64,000 nucleotides of DNA, taken from Mesocentrotus franciscanus. Its lineage: Eukaryota; Echinodermata; Echinoidea; Camarodonta; Strongylocentrotidae. Position 1 is the first letter of the stretch, and each line of letters begins with the position of its first letter. Below, one piece after another: positions 22,330 to 32,490 of this stretch. A program made the position numbers and the translations under genes. The stretch lies in contig CP137679.1 in the NCBI GenBank assembly GCA_037976565.1, positions 32,121,764 to 32,185,763 on the forward strand, in the 5' to 3' direction. Under the pieces are notes generated by a model. The model was not told the DNA's origin. It ran no database searches and saw only the letters and a program-made list of their open reading frames with translations.

Positions 22330-23030
22330 GAAAAGCAGCTAGCACTTATCAGAACGGAAAAGGACAGTTAGAAAAGAAAAGGTGCACATGTCAAAGTAAA
22401 ATGGGCAATTATCAGAGGTGAAAATGGGGCACTTTTTGTACCTGGAAAGGGACACTCAACAGAGATGAAAAAAGGCACTTGTGAGAATGAAAATGTGGCA
22501 TCTGTTGAAGGAAAGGGCACCTATCAGATTGTAATAGGGGCATTAATCAGATGTAAAAAGGGGCATTTTGAAAAGGGGAAGGGGCTCATATAAAAAAGGA
22601 AAGGGGGCACTTATCCTAAGGAAATATGGTACTTATTAAAAAGGAAAAGGGGCACGAGTCAAAGTAAAAAAGGGCAAAAATATTAAAGGTGAAAAGGGGA
22701 ATTTCTCGCACCTGAAAACGGCACTCACCAGAGAGGAAAAGGGCACTTTTGAGAATCGAAAATTGTTTATTATAAAGGAAAAGGGGCACCGGTCAGATTT
22801 CGATAGTGGCAATTATTGGGGGTAAAAAAGGGGCATTTATGAGAAGAAAAAGGGGCACTTATCAGAAGGGAAAAGGGTACTTTTTAGACAGGAAAAGGGA
22901 CACGTGTCAAACTAAAAGGGGCACTTATCAGAGGTGAACAGGGGCACTCATCAAAGAAGAAAAGGAGCACTTAGCAGAAGGGGAAGGAGGCAATTATTAC
23001 AAAGGAAAAGGGGCACTTGTCAAAATAAAA
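22330..23030 (-). repeat. Degenerate GGGGCAC minisatellite
   Basis: Around 20 imperfect ~30-bp copies of AAAAGGGGCACTTATCAGA. Same family as 8,125-8,715, opposite orientation. Confidence 0.85.
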
Positions 23031-23239
23031 CGTGTATGGCCTACTGTGATAGCGCCACCTTATGTTGGAATCTAATAAACTGTAGTGACTTGAACTTTGC
23101 AAGGTCACAGTTGTTTATAAAATTATTTATCAACATCGAACCTTTCGTATAGTACTTTTCGTTCAGCGAACTTTGATAACAATAACAATTTACAGCTACA
23201 CATTCTGAACATTCTCCTAGTTAATTTCATCTGCGGAAC

Positions 23240-23753
23240 TAGACCGAAGATTTCTGTCTCTTTCGTTCGTTAGCCTCTGATTTGGGTAGGGTCGGCTCCT
23301 CTCTTTAGAGACAGAACCCGACCATAGCGATTGCATTGCAAACTACCACCTCCGTCCGGGTGATAAACTTATGCCCAAAATACTACATTTTACCCGATGC
23401 ATATCCGATGCATTTATTATTGTTAATTAGGCCTAGGCTAAACTACATCGGTTCCACTTACCAGATTGACTGTATGATGCGTTTAAGGGTCTTTTTTCCA
23501 GATTTTCATCGCAGAAAATGAGCTCCGTGTTGAAATTCTTGCAGCCGTATTTTAAGCTGTTACTGCGCATGAAGGAAGATGACGTCATCCATCCATCGGG
23601 TAAAATGTAGTATTTTGGGCATAAGTTTATCACCCGGACGGAGGTGGTAGTTTGCAATGCAATCGCTATGGTCGGGTTCTGTCTCTAAAGAGAGGAGCCG
23701 ACCCTACCCAAATCAGAGGCTAACGAACGAAAGAGACAGAAATCTTCGGTCTA
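23240..23753. mobile_element. Foldback with apparently perfect 160-bp arms
   Basis: Arms 23,240-23,399 and 23,594-23,753 are reverse complements with no mismatch that I can find, from TAGACCGAAG to CCCGATG. The 194-bp spacer carries, on the minus strand, a small open frame starting MTSSSFMRSNSLKYGC and ending at a good donor (TCTG|GTAAGT near 23,460). It could be a recent element or a captured small exon. Confidence 0.8.
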
Positions 23754-24273
23754 CTGCGGAACCACCCAGCAACAACCGGACGGCACCTTATTGTTTTAGT
23801 AAGCCAATCACCACACCTTTTAACGCACGTGGAAAAAGTCTCTATGCATATACACACGAATTTTACTTCACTCCTCCTGATTCGGTTTTATCACTCGGAC
23901 GTGTTTTTTAGGAAGAGTCTTCGACATCAGTGATTTCTAGTTACAACAAGCGTTATTCCAACAGTTTCATTCAATATCGCGTTTTCATCATCATCCTTCT
24001 TTTGATGAAACTATCGCAAATCCGATCTTCATCCTTTGGTTATTTCTACATCATCCTACAAGTTAGTATTTTAACGGGAAAGTGCAATATTGAACTGTAA
24101 AGGAAACCTCGCAATTGCATGTGTATCTTTTTCACTCGCGCTCGCGGAGCTACATAGCTAGTCGCGCTTCACGTGTATGTATACGTAGGCTACAAGTATA
24201 CATGCAGCTGAGTCATCGCCTCGCTACAATTCCTCATCTGCATACTCCCTTTCCAGTTTCGTCCTCCCACCAT

Positions 24274-24702
24274 TAAAGGTAATGCAAAGTTTTGGGAAAT
24301 TTTGAAAATTGGATGGATATAGTAATTCTTTAAAATGTTGATATATTTGGATGCCCCTGTGGATGTTTTATAAGCACTAGGAAATTCAGCCCCTAAAATA
24401 CTTCTGCTTTCGAGAACTTGATTGAATAATCAAAATTTACCGGTGCTCCCTGTATATTTCAAATATTTCAAATAGCGCCTAAAGCCATTCCATGGTAGCT
24501 GCGACCATTAAAATTTCAGAATATTTAGCTCTGATATATCATTTCCAAACGGGAATAGCAAATCGGTCGATTGTAATCAAGAAACATTGTTTTAAAGCTA
24601 AAGTAATATCAGTCTTGAGAGGGAGCTATACAACATAAAGCGTTTATTATTTACAATTTCATCCCTTTAGACTCGATTTCAACCGCGACAACGATCATTA
24701 GA
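24274..24702 (-). mobile_element. TIR element copy 2 (of 7,261-7,766)
   Basis: Begins TAAAGGTAATGCAAAGTTTT. The opposite terminus seen at 7,261 is missing here, so this copy is truncated near 24,700. Confidence 0.6.
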
Positions 24703-24786
24703 TATCACAACTGGCGACGAAGATGGGATCGATAGGATACAAGCTTGATTTGACTATTTGTTACTGCCGATGCTGCAGGTTGTTAC

Positions 24787-25277
24787 AAGCGCGTAGCTAG
24801 GATTTAATTTTAGGGGGGCGGTAGTGAGCACGCGAAGCGTGCGAATCCCTTACAGAGCGCGGAAGCTTTGACGTTTCATCAATTAATTATTAGAGAAAGA
24901 TGACGATTCGTTGTACCGTTCTCGACTCTTAATCCTCAGTCTGAATTCAGTTTTCCCCCTCCCGCGTGAAGCGCGAAAGCTTTGACGTTTCATTAAATTT
25001 ATTATTAGAGAAAGAAGACGATTCGTTGTACCGTTCTCGACTCTTAATCCTTGTCTGAATTCAGTTTTCCTCCCGCGGGAAGCGCGAAAGCTTTGACGTT
25101 TCATTAAATTTATTATAAGAGAAAGAAGACGATTCGTTGTACTGTTCTCTTGTTTTTGTCTGCTCCTTTTTCTTCCTACGTCCTCTCCCCTTTTTCTCTT
25201 CTCTCTTTTTTTTGTCGGCCGGCGGTTTTTTTTTTGGGGGGGCGACCGCCCCACCGCCCCCCTGGCTACGCGCCTGG
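24787..25277. mobile_element. hAT-like MITE with internal ~113-bp tandem repeat
   Basis: Ends pair as GCGCGTAGCTAGG (24,789) and CCTGGCTACGCGC (25,261-25,273). They are flanked by near-identical 8-bp repeats GTTGTTAC (24,779-24,786) and GTTGTTAT (25,278-25,285), the length typical of hAT insertions. Inside are three tandem copies of a segment starting GCTTTGACGTTTCAT (24,864, 24,979, 25,090). Related copies lie at 33,885-34,070. Confidence 0.7.
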
Positions 25278-25738
25278 GTTGTTATTCTGGTCAGAGAAAG
25301 TATATCATAAAAATATGAATATCATAAATATAGAAAACTCCACCCATAATTTTAATTGTGTGTAGAATTCAGTAATCGCAATGAAATGGATTGATTATAA
25401 AATCAATGAATTGATTTAAAGTGAACTGGTAACATTGTCCATGATTTCTGAAACAATGAACTGAATGGTCGTACCTGTGTCAGTTTTCTGTTTAATACAG
25501 TATTTTAATAAACTCCTGCAAACATAAATCTTTGATATTCAAATGTATAGCTCAGAACAGCTATTTATCAGGTATACCTACCTCATTTTTAGAAATCAGT
25601 AATGCATATTAGAGTTTTGGATTTCAGTTCCATGAATTCTCATATCGTATCTTTGTATTGAAGAATTTGTTTATTTCTGTTAAATGTTTCTATTTACAGG
25701 GGTTGATGCCTTTATTAGAACATGAATATAACTTACAT
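25278..25738. other. Intron 1 DNA, nothing recognised
   Basis: AT-rich, no long frame and no repeat pair detected. Confidence 0.5.
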
Positions 25739-25965
25739 CAGTGGCGGATCCAGGGGGCCTGGGCCCGGGCCCCTCCCTGGCGCCCAAGGGGTGGCGGTGA
25801 AAAAAATCACCCTTCCCAGAGGGAAAAAATTTCGGGTGCCAAATTTTTTTTTTTGCTCACTACCAACCCCCCACTGAGCGAAAAATCGACCGGCACGATT
25901 TTCAAATTTTCGCACGAAGTGGGCCCCTTTAGGCCCCTCCTTGCCGCCGGCTGGATCCGCCCCTG
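25739..25965. mobile_element. 227-bp hAT MITE with perfect 8-bp TSD
   Basis: Ends CAGTGGCGGATCCAG and CTGGATCCGCCCCTG. Flanked by identical ACTTACAT at 25,731-25,738 and 25,966-25,973. TIRs starting CAG and an 8-bp duplication are diagnostic of hAT. A relative is at 38,810-39,142. Confidence 0.9.
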
Positions 25966-25973
25966 ACTTACAT

Positions 25974-26783
25974 TTCCACAATTTGTTTTTCTGTCAAAAC
26001 ACAATGTTACTAGTTCACATTTAATGGTTTTATTTTTACTTCTCTAGTTATTCTCATCATAAGTGTATTTGGTACTTCAAACTATCCTATTATCATACAA
26101 TATAATGTTGCTGTTTTGAATTTATCTGTATGATGAGAAATGAAATTGTTTAGTCAAAATGATATTTCCATGTTTATCATGCATTGTTCAGCTGATAATT
26201 GTTTAGTCAAAGATTACGTGTTTGCCTAGGTGAAGATAACCTTTAGCATTGGTAAACTTTGTAGCGTTTGAGACTATGTACTAAATTTGATTGAAATACC
26301 CTACAAAGAGATTGTGTAAACTGACTTGCTTCTGATACTCTTCTCACAAAACATTTATGAAAAACAGTGATGAACAAAAAAATAACGTTGATGATTATAT
26401 TAGTCATATTTCCCATTGAAAACTCCACCATCTTTTTTTTCTCAAGAACTGCCTGTTTCGTTACGATCAACATATAAACCTTTCAGCTAGAACATGATAA
26501 CCATGGCGTGCAAGAAAGAGACTATACCACACAGTACTGTTTTGAAGAACCTCTTTTGTCTTCAGGTAAACAATCTATGCAGATGATGATGCAAAAGATA
26601 AAGACATTTTAGCATATTTACAAGTACTGTATAATGTTTGAAATAACCTTCGTATTCCGTGGATGAGTCTTTTCCACAAAACCCTAAATGTACGTTTCAA
26701 AATGCAATACAATATTGATGATAATTGATGATGATATGTTTGGTATGAATTATTTGATATTTTAAATTTATGTTTACCTCATT
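25974..26783. other. Intron 1 DNA, nothing recognised
   Basis: AT-rich. A 76-codon minus-strand frame (26,243-26,473) has no supporting features. Confidence 0.5.
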
Positions 26784-27215
26784 TTTGTTTATTGTTGTAA
26801 AGAACTTATTGGCATGCACCCAGTAGATTTTCATCATGTGTTTGATCTTGTTATTGAAAACAAGATCAAACACATCATCATAATCTACAGAGTGCAACCA
26901 AAATTTCTTAACAACAATTGAAATTTCTTTCAAGAAGCCTAACGATAAAAGCTGTGTATGATTCAAAGAGCATCGTAGAGACGATGAACAAAATAATAAG
27001 AATAATAATACAACGTCGTTAAGCGTGAGACCGTTCACTTCTATCTCTCCCCGCCAAATAATCCGAACAAAAGAGTCAACCGAGGGTAATCAACTGTTAA
27101 CCGAATTTTTCATGAGTCCTTGAAAAATTAATGAATACTGCTTGTCATAGTGCTAACGCGATTGTCGCTACAATTCAGAAATCGTTGCTTGGATTGCTTT
27201 TCTCTCAAAATTACC
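26784..27215 (+). repeat. Direct duplication, copy 1 (~430 bp)
   Basis: Matches 28,124-28,571 at about 93-95% by eye, at a spacing of 1,340 bp. Contains the hairpin at 26,823-26,888. The ends are not TG...CA, so a retroviral-type LTR is unlikely; a local duplication is simpler. Confidence 0.85.
26823..26888. repeat. ~30-bp-arm hairpin
   Basis: GTAGATT...GTGTTTGATCTTGTT, loop ATTGAA, AACAAGATCAAACAC...AATCTAC. The central 15 bp pair perfectly. Kept intact in the second copy (28,163-28,228). Confidence 0.9.
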
Positions 27216-27589
27216 GTGAGATATCAAGCTACATAGAACTATGATCGACAAAAAAGATATTGTCTTGAAAACAGTCAGAAACATTAGAACTTGAATGAAT
27301 AAAACATAATGCAAATGAATAAGACTAGAATGAATAGGACACAAGTTCATTTTTACCATTTATATCATCCAGTACCAAATACCTAAGCAAAATTCGAGCC
27401 AGATGCATTTAATGGTAAGCTTAAAGACAATAACTCATGACAATTGTCATGAGTTTATCGTCTATACGTATTGCAAAAGATAATCAGGATAATAAGGATC
27501 AGAATGATACCTATACTACTAGGCCTACTTCTACATGTATTATACTACACTACTGCCATTGTAGATTATGCTGATAATACAGATGATAA

Positions 27590-27875
27590 TAATGATATGC
27601 TAACAATTATAATAATAATACTTATATTAACCGTCATCATAATCATCATGTTCATATTCATCATAATGATAATAATAATGATAAAAATGACAATAATAAT
27701 AATAATAATATTAACGATAATAATCATGATAAGGATAATAACTAAAATAACAATTATAATAATTACAAAAATAACATTACTAACACCACCAACCATAACA
27801 ATAGTTATAATAATAATTGTTGTCATTATTATTGTCTTACTGCTGCTAATACTACTACTACTACATGTACTAGGA
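27590..27875. repeat. AT-rich (ATA/TAA)n microsatellite
   Basis: Dense ATAATAATA/ATTATAATAA runs. The Ile-rich frames on both strands are artefacts. A GA-rich patch follows (about 27,945-28,005). Confidence 0.9.
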
Positions 27876-28123
27876 AGAAGGAGGGGAAGAGGAAGAATCT
27901 TATTGTTTATTTTCTGTATTATCGAGGCATACAAATGCACAGGGAGGTAAGAGAGGGAAAGTAAGGCGATAAAGAGGGAGATAGAGGGAGAGAGAACGAG
28001 AGGGTAGCCTATGGCCCGGGTTCAAATTCAGCTCTCTTTAATTTATTTGACCCAGTACTGATGATCATAATTTTATCTACCATGTGATTGCCATGTGTAC
28101 GCCACACCAAATAGCACCTCACA

Positions 28124-28571
28124 TTTGTTTATTGTTGTAAAGAACTTATTGGCATGCACCCAGTAGATTTTCATCATGTGTTTGATCTTGTTATTGAAAA
28201 CAAGATCAAACACATCATCATAATCTACAGAGTGCAACCAAAAATTTCTTAACAACAATTGAAATTTCTTTCAGGAAGCCTAAAAATAAAAGCTGTTTTT
28301 GATTCAAGGAGCATCGTAGAGACGATGAACAATTAAGAATAATAATACAACGTCGTTCAGCGTGAGACCGTTCACTTCTATCTCTCTCCCGCCAAATAAT
28401 CCGAACAAAAGAGTCAACCGAGGGTAATCAACTGTTAAACGAATGTATCATGAGTCCTTCAAAAATAAAGTAATACTGCTTGTCATAGTATTATTGAAGA
28501 ACAGCAAAGGCGAACGATTGTCGCTACGATTCAGAAATCGTTGCTTGGATTGCTTTTCTCTCAAAATTACC
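28124..28571 (+). repeat. Direct duplication, copy 2 (~447 bp)
   Basis: As copy 1, with a ~20-bp extra segment near 28,489-28,510. Its right end meets the GC-rich element. Confidence 0.85.
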
Positions 28572-30095
28572 ACGGTTCAGCCTGCGATCGACCACGGATG
28601 CCAGTACGTTCCCTCCCGGCCCGTCACGTTCTGATGAGGTCCCTCACGTTTCTCACGTTCTGATCAAGGTCTGACGAGTTTTTCACGTTCTATCAAGGCT
28701 TTCTACGAATGAAACGTGGATGCCAGGCAGTTTTCGAGCACGTTTGTGCCTACGGTATAAAAAGGAAGGCCTCCCAAAGAATCAAATTTATTTTCCTACG
28801 TAAATCATCCATATTCTATACGGAATTCTGGTCTACCCTAAAAGAAAAAAAACACATAAAGTTTGCATTTATTTTCTAAGAGATGAAAAAACTTAGGAAA
28901 ATGTTCACTGGTCTGGTCTGGTCTCAGAGGGGTTGGCTGCCAGTGCCGGTCCAGATGCTCCCTTGGATGACGAGCTAGATGCTTTCCTGGAGGCTCTCCG
29001 TACCAAGTCCGGTGTCGCTGTCCATCAGCTGGGGCTAGCTGATGTCGGTCCGCATTATTCTGTCTTCTGCGGTACGTCGGATGGCTGGTGGGAGGCTTCA
29101 CATACTTCCGTCGACGTAGGAACCAAAGGCGGTGGCTGTGTGTGCCTGACTCTGCTGCTCGGTCAGGAAGGTCTCCAAGGGGACCATCAGGATATCTGGG
29201 TTGGCGCCGACTGTAGACGACGTTTGTGTAGAAGCTGGGTGCTGGTAGGTGGAGCAGGTGAAGCGTCTTCTTCAGCCTCCTCAGCACCAGGTTCAGGTCC
29301 CAGTGCAGGGACCGGGTCAGCAGCAGAATCATGTTCCTCTTCATTTGGCGGCGGTGAACGGCGAGGATCTTCAGGCTGCTCCTGCTCCTCTACTGGTGAT
29401 GGTGGGGGGCTTCATACGTCTAGGCTTCTTCGGTGGCATAGCTTGGCCTTCTTTCTTCAAAGCTTGGCCTTCTCTCGTATTGTAGGTGCAGTAATGTGTC
29501 GTCGATTGCTCAGACTCGAATGAAGTTCCCATGCTTTGCCTGGCTTTTATAATTATACTCCTTCCCAGACCGCGCGCGCCGTATCAGAACGTAGTAGAAC
29601 GCAACGCGATGTAGCGCGCCGGGCCCGTTAACCGTCACATGCCGGGACGCGCCGTGATTTAACGCGACGAAACGGCTACCATACACCCTTGCTTGCCGTG
29701 AGAAGCGTGGCAAAACGTGCGTGAAGCAACCGTGACAAAACGCGCACCTAACGAACCAGAACTTGTCAAAACTTGAAAGGACCGTGAGATGCCGGGGAAT
29801 ACACAGGCGTCCCGTCCCAATACGGACCGCCTCTAAGTTGTGTTACGGCATATTACGTACTGTCACGTTTTGTTGCGTTTACCCCGTTTTACTACGGCCT
29901 ACTAGGTTTCTCATCCGTACCGTGACTGCCGTGGCAATTTTTTGACAGTTTAAAAATCTGGCCCGGCATCCACGGCAATCACGGCCTGTCACGTTTGCCC
30001 TTTCCGTCCCCCGCGTTGTCTCACGTCCATCCCGTTTTGTCCACGGTGGCCTGAAACGTGATTGCCGTGGCCGCCGGGAACATAGTGTAAACGTA
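28572..30095. mobile_element. GC-rich decayed DNA element
   Basis: The composition changes sharply from AT-rich to GC-rich. The two ends share many subterminal motifs in both orientations (TCACGTTCTGA, ACGTGGATGCC, GCCGTGGATGCCGGG, CACGGCAATCACG), as in MULE- or P-like elements with repetitive subterminal regions. The exact borders and TSD are not resolved. A decayed minus-strand coding region lies inside. Confidence 0.4.
28900..29480 (-). pseudogene. Decayed coding region, Pro/Glu-rich, family unknown
   Basis: On the minus strand one frame gives an acidic proline-rich segment (EDPRRSPPPNEEEHDSAADP) followed by STQLLHKRRLQSAPTQIS and a stop. Shortly after, ETFLTEQQSQAHTATAFGSY appears in another frame. 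Codon-like composition and high GC suggest a former gene, perhaps an accessory protein of a DNA transposon. I cannot name the family. The long frames on the opposite strand lack any domain and look like shadows. Confidence 0.3.
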
Positions 30096-30133
30096 GCATA
30101 AAAACAAAATCAAAGCATTCTATGTAATTTGTG

Positions 30134-30355
30134 TTTTCACGAAATGACGGTTGTGTTAAAAGTTCAAACAGAGGAATAAAAAGCAGCTACAGAAAGAGGA
30201 AAATGTACTCTATTTCGTAGTTCGAGTTATTTTATCTGTACATCAATTAAACATAACGTTTTGCCGTATTTAGTGTCCATTTCGGGAATTCCATCCACGA
30301 GATAAAAATCCCGTATGTTTTACGCGCGCGGCTACGAGCCGTCACTTCGTGAAAA
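30134..30355. mobile_element. 222-bp MITE, TIR TTTTCACGAARTGACGG
   Basis: Ends TTTTCACGAAATGACGG (30,134) and CCGTCACTTCGTGAAAA (to 30,355). Non-coding. A second member lies 31 bp away. Confidence 0.75.
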
Positions 30356-30385
30356 CAAAATTACAGCGCTTCCTTGAATTTCGTG

Positions 30386-30614
30386 TTTTCACGAAGTGAC
30401 GGTTATGTTTACAGCTCATTACCCCCCAAAATATAAGAAATTATGGAAATAATTAAACATAAACTAAACATAGAGATATGTTCTATCCCAGGATATAACA
30501 TTTATTTGCCCTTGATACATTAAAGAGGTTGAGATTATAGTTTGAAAGTTTGAAAGCGATTTATTCAAAACTAACTTTCTTTTAATTGCGCGCTCATCCG
30601 TCACTTCGTGAAAA
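30386..30614. mobile_element. 229-bp MITE, same TIR family
   Basis: Ends TTTTCACGAAGTGACGG (30,386) and CCGTCACTTCGTGAAAA (to 30,614). The facing ends of the two elements form a 19-bp perfect hairpin between 30,337 and 30,405. Confidence 0.75.
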
Positions 30615-30639
30615 TAGGGACGAATTAAACAAGTCGATA

Positions 30640-31411
30640 TCGCTGGTTTCCTTGTGATATCGCAGAGTACGGTCTCTAAAATCCTCAAACTTCATCGGGA
30701 GGAGGGTAATTTGAGGCCACGGCAATCTCCAGCTAGGATGACCACGATTGACCAGCGCACGAGTTGATCGCCGGTTGCTTAATCTGTTCCGTCAGAACAG
30801 GAAAATCCCAACAAGTCGTCTTCGTCGTCTCTAGAGAAGACACCATGGAATTAATCCATGCCTCCCGCCCAACGTCAATCGGAGACTGCTTCAACATGAT
30901 TATATATAGGGCAAGAGGAATGACCAAGTGTCCACGCCTGACCGTTAGACACAGATTTGCCCGACTTCAATGGGCTAGGGAGCACAGAAGACTAGGCCTA
31001 CAGCTGGGACACTGGCGACATGTCATCTTCATGGATGAGAGCCGCTTCGTCCTTGAGCGTACAGATGGATGGCAACGGGTGCGTCGACTACCTGGAGAGA
31101 AGGGACTTTTAGATTTGCACGACGAGAACGTGGACTGCTACACACACATCCTTTTAAGGCAATGTGACGTCCTTTTAAGGCACACTGCCGGGCACTGCCA
31201 GTGCCTTAAAAGGACGTCACATTGCCTTAATAGGATGTCCACGTAGCAGTCTACGTTCTCGTCGTGCAAATCTAAAAGTCCCTAGAACCTCAGAGATGAG
31301 CTCAGGCTCTGACCGACGAGTGAGACGCTCTGGCCATTAATTGTCAGCATCACCAAGCTCGTTGACAGCATGCCGCGACGTCTCAACGCTTTTGATCCGT
31401 GTCCGGGTTAG
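30640..31411 (+). pseudogene. Tc1/mariner transposase pseudogene
   Basis: Family knowledge: Tc1 transposases have paired HTH domains and a DDE catalytic core. Seen in scattered frames: an HTH-like part SQSTVSKILKLHREEGN (from 30,660), then RHRFARLQWAREHRRLG and VIFMDESRFVLERTDGWQRV with the first catalytic Asp, and a C-terminal KLVDSMPRRLNAF before TAG 31,409-31,411. There are several stops and frameshifts. The second catalytic Asp and the Glu region are missing: that part is replaced by a palindrome at 31,102-31,282. It is certainly inactive. It sits in intron 1 of the transporter, sense orientation. Confidence 0.85.
31102..31282. repeat. Palindrome, 82-bp arms and 17-nt spacer, inside the transposase
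   Basis: Arms 31,102-31,183 and 31,201-31,282 are about 93% complementary, from GGGACTTTTAGATTTGCACG inward. The left arm continues the transposase sequence, so the inversion duplicated part of the gene while deleting the middle. Confidence 0.9.
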
Positions 31412-31844
31412 ATACCCGATATTAATGACTGCTAGACATTTGAAAGAGAAAAATATAACACATTTCATGCATAAAATTCATTTCAATATTTTGTATCTGT
31501 TATGCCGAATAATTTTTAACATTGTAACATAATCCTTAGTTTTGCTGTTTCCATACCCCTTTTTTTTTGTTGCCTTGATACACCCTTCGTAAAGGGTAAC
31601 TGTAGTTTAATTTCACTGAAATATGACCTAAAGGAATCGATCAATAGAACATTATGGTTGTATACACCATAGATATGATAACAAACGCGTAATGTCTTAT
31701 TTATTCTACGTTAAGTTGTTAAAACATATTTATGAGCAACAGACATACGATTGTATACATGTGTATGTATAAGAGAAGATCATTTTTGCAGACAGTACGA
31801 CAATACACTTGACGGTGGTCTGTACTGCAACTGAAGAAGAAGGT

Positions 31845-32098
31845 AGATAAAGCACTTTCAGGAATTTCAGCTGCAGCACCTTCTCTTTGGAATAATTTAC
31901 CTTTGAATTTGAGAATCATAACTTCCTTAGAGACATTTTAATCCAAGCTGAAATCTCATCATTTTAACAATACCTGTACTTGGCACTATGACACTCATCC
32001 AAACTCTCTTATTCTTCCTATTTTTCTCTTGTGCGCCTCGGAATAGAATTGTCTAGATAGACGGCGCTATGTAAATGCCTATTATTATTATTAACAAC
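31845..32098 (+). mobile_element. CR1/L2-type LINE, 3' end
   Basis: The frame SAAAPSLWNNLPLNLRIITS, with KLKSHHF after an in-frame stop, matches the conserved C-terminus of CR1-group reverse transcriptases (F-S-x-A-x-P-x-L-W-N-x-L-P). It is followed by a short 3' UTR with GGCGCTATGTAAATGCC and (ATT)n. 5'-truncated, as usual for LINEs. Confidence 0.8.
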
Positions 32099-32263
32099 AG
32101 GCAGTCATCTGCAAATAGCTAATGTTTGTGTCGGGGCTAAAGTCCAACCCGAATCACAGTCTTGTTTTTTTTTATATGAGAGCCCTTGGACAGTAATATA
32201 TTATTGTTAATGTTGATATATATTTACTTATTTATTGAACTCTCTTTTTGTACATTATTTCAG

Positions 32264-32490
32264 CAATGCCTCCAAACAGTTTCTGCTCAACGCGCTACTT
32301 GGTGGCCTACCTTGCGTGTTTAGGATTCCTCACGGCACACATGGGAAGGGTCGCATTGAGTGTGGGTATGACGGCCATGGTAAATAGCACAATTAACCAC
32401 GAGCTTTATGAGATGAACCACCGTAACGAGTCTTTCACTTTTCAAGTTTGTAAAGCAAATGGTTTAACGAACGCAAGTACTGAGGGACAG
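32264..32490 (+). CDS. SLC17-type (sialin-like) transporter, exon 2: TM1 and lumenal loop
   Basis: Family: SLC17 members are 12-helix MFS transporters of organic anions (sialate, glutamate, nucleotides, phosphate) in lysosomes, synaptic vesicles or plasma membrane. Seen: acceptor TTATTTCAG (ends 32,263), donor CAG|GTGAGT (GT at 32,491). The protein has an FCSTRYLVAYLACLGFL-like first membrane helix with the RVALSV motif, equivalent to RVNLSV in sialin, then a loop with three N-glycosylation sequons (NST, NES, NAS), as in family members. It joins exon 1 in phase 1 and leaves in phase 0. The family call is firm. Which SLC17 member and which substrate cannot be told from this part. Confidence 0.85.

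Larger units (their letters stand above)
21830..24702 (-). mobile_element. Composite repeat, copy 2 (inverted), with insertions
   Basis: Reverse complement of 7,261-9,180 in block order: 21,830-22,300 (GCGAGCGAAGCGAGCG palindrome, ATTGGTATATACC), 22,330-23,030 (GGGGCAC minisatellite), and 24,274-24,702 (the TIR element). About 1.2 kb of extra DNA between the last two blocks includes a perfect 160-bp inverted repeat. It lies in intron 1 of the transporter. Confidence 0.55.

Noticed and set aside
24274..24740. Solo LTR, because CTGGCGACGAAGATGGGAT follows it and resembles a gypsy primer-binding region.
   Set aside because: The copy at 7,261-7,766 shows short inverted termini at both ends, which fits a TIR element better, and the GGCGACGAAG motif is absent there.
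27471..27950. 159-codon Ile-rich membrane-like frame.
   Set aside because: Produced by ATA/TAA microsatellite. An equally long frame is open on the opposite strand.
26784..28571. LTR retrotransposon with ~440-bp LTRs.
   Set aside because: The copies do not begin TG or end CA, no primer-binding site, polypurine tract or pol fragment lies between them, and no TSD is seen.
28933..29523. 196-codon plus-strand frame in the GC-rich element.
   Set aside because: Ser/Gly-rich, no domain, and the more protein-like reading (Pro/Glu-rich, HKRRLQ-type patches) is on the minus strand. Likely a shadow.
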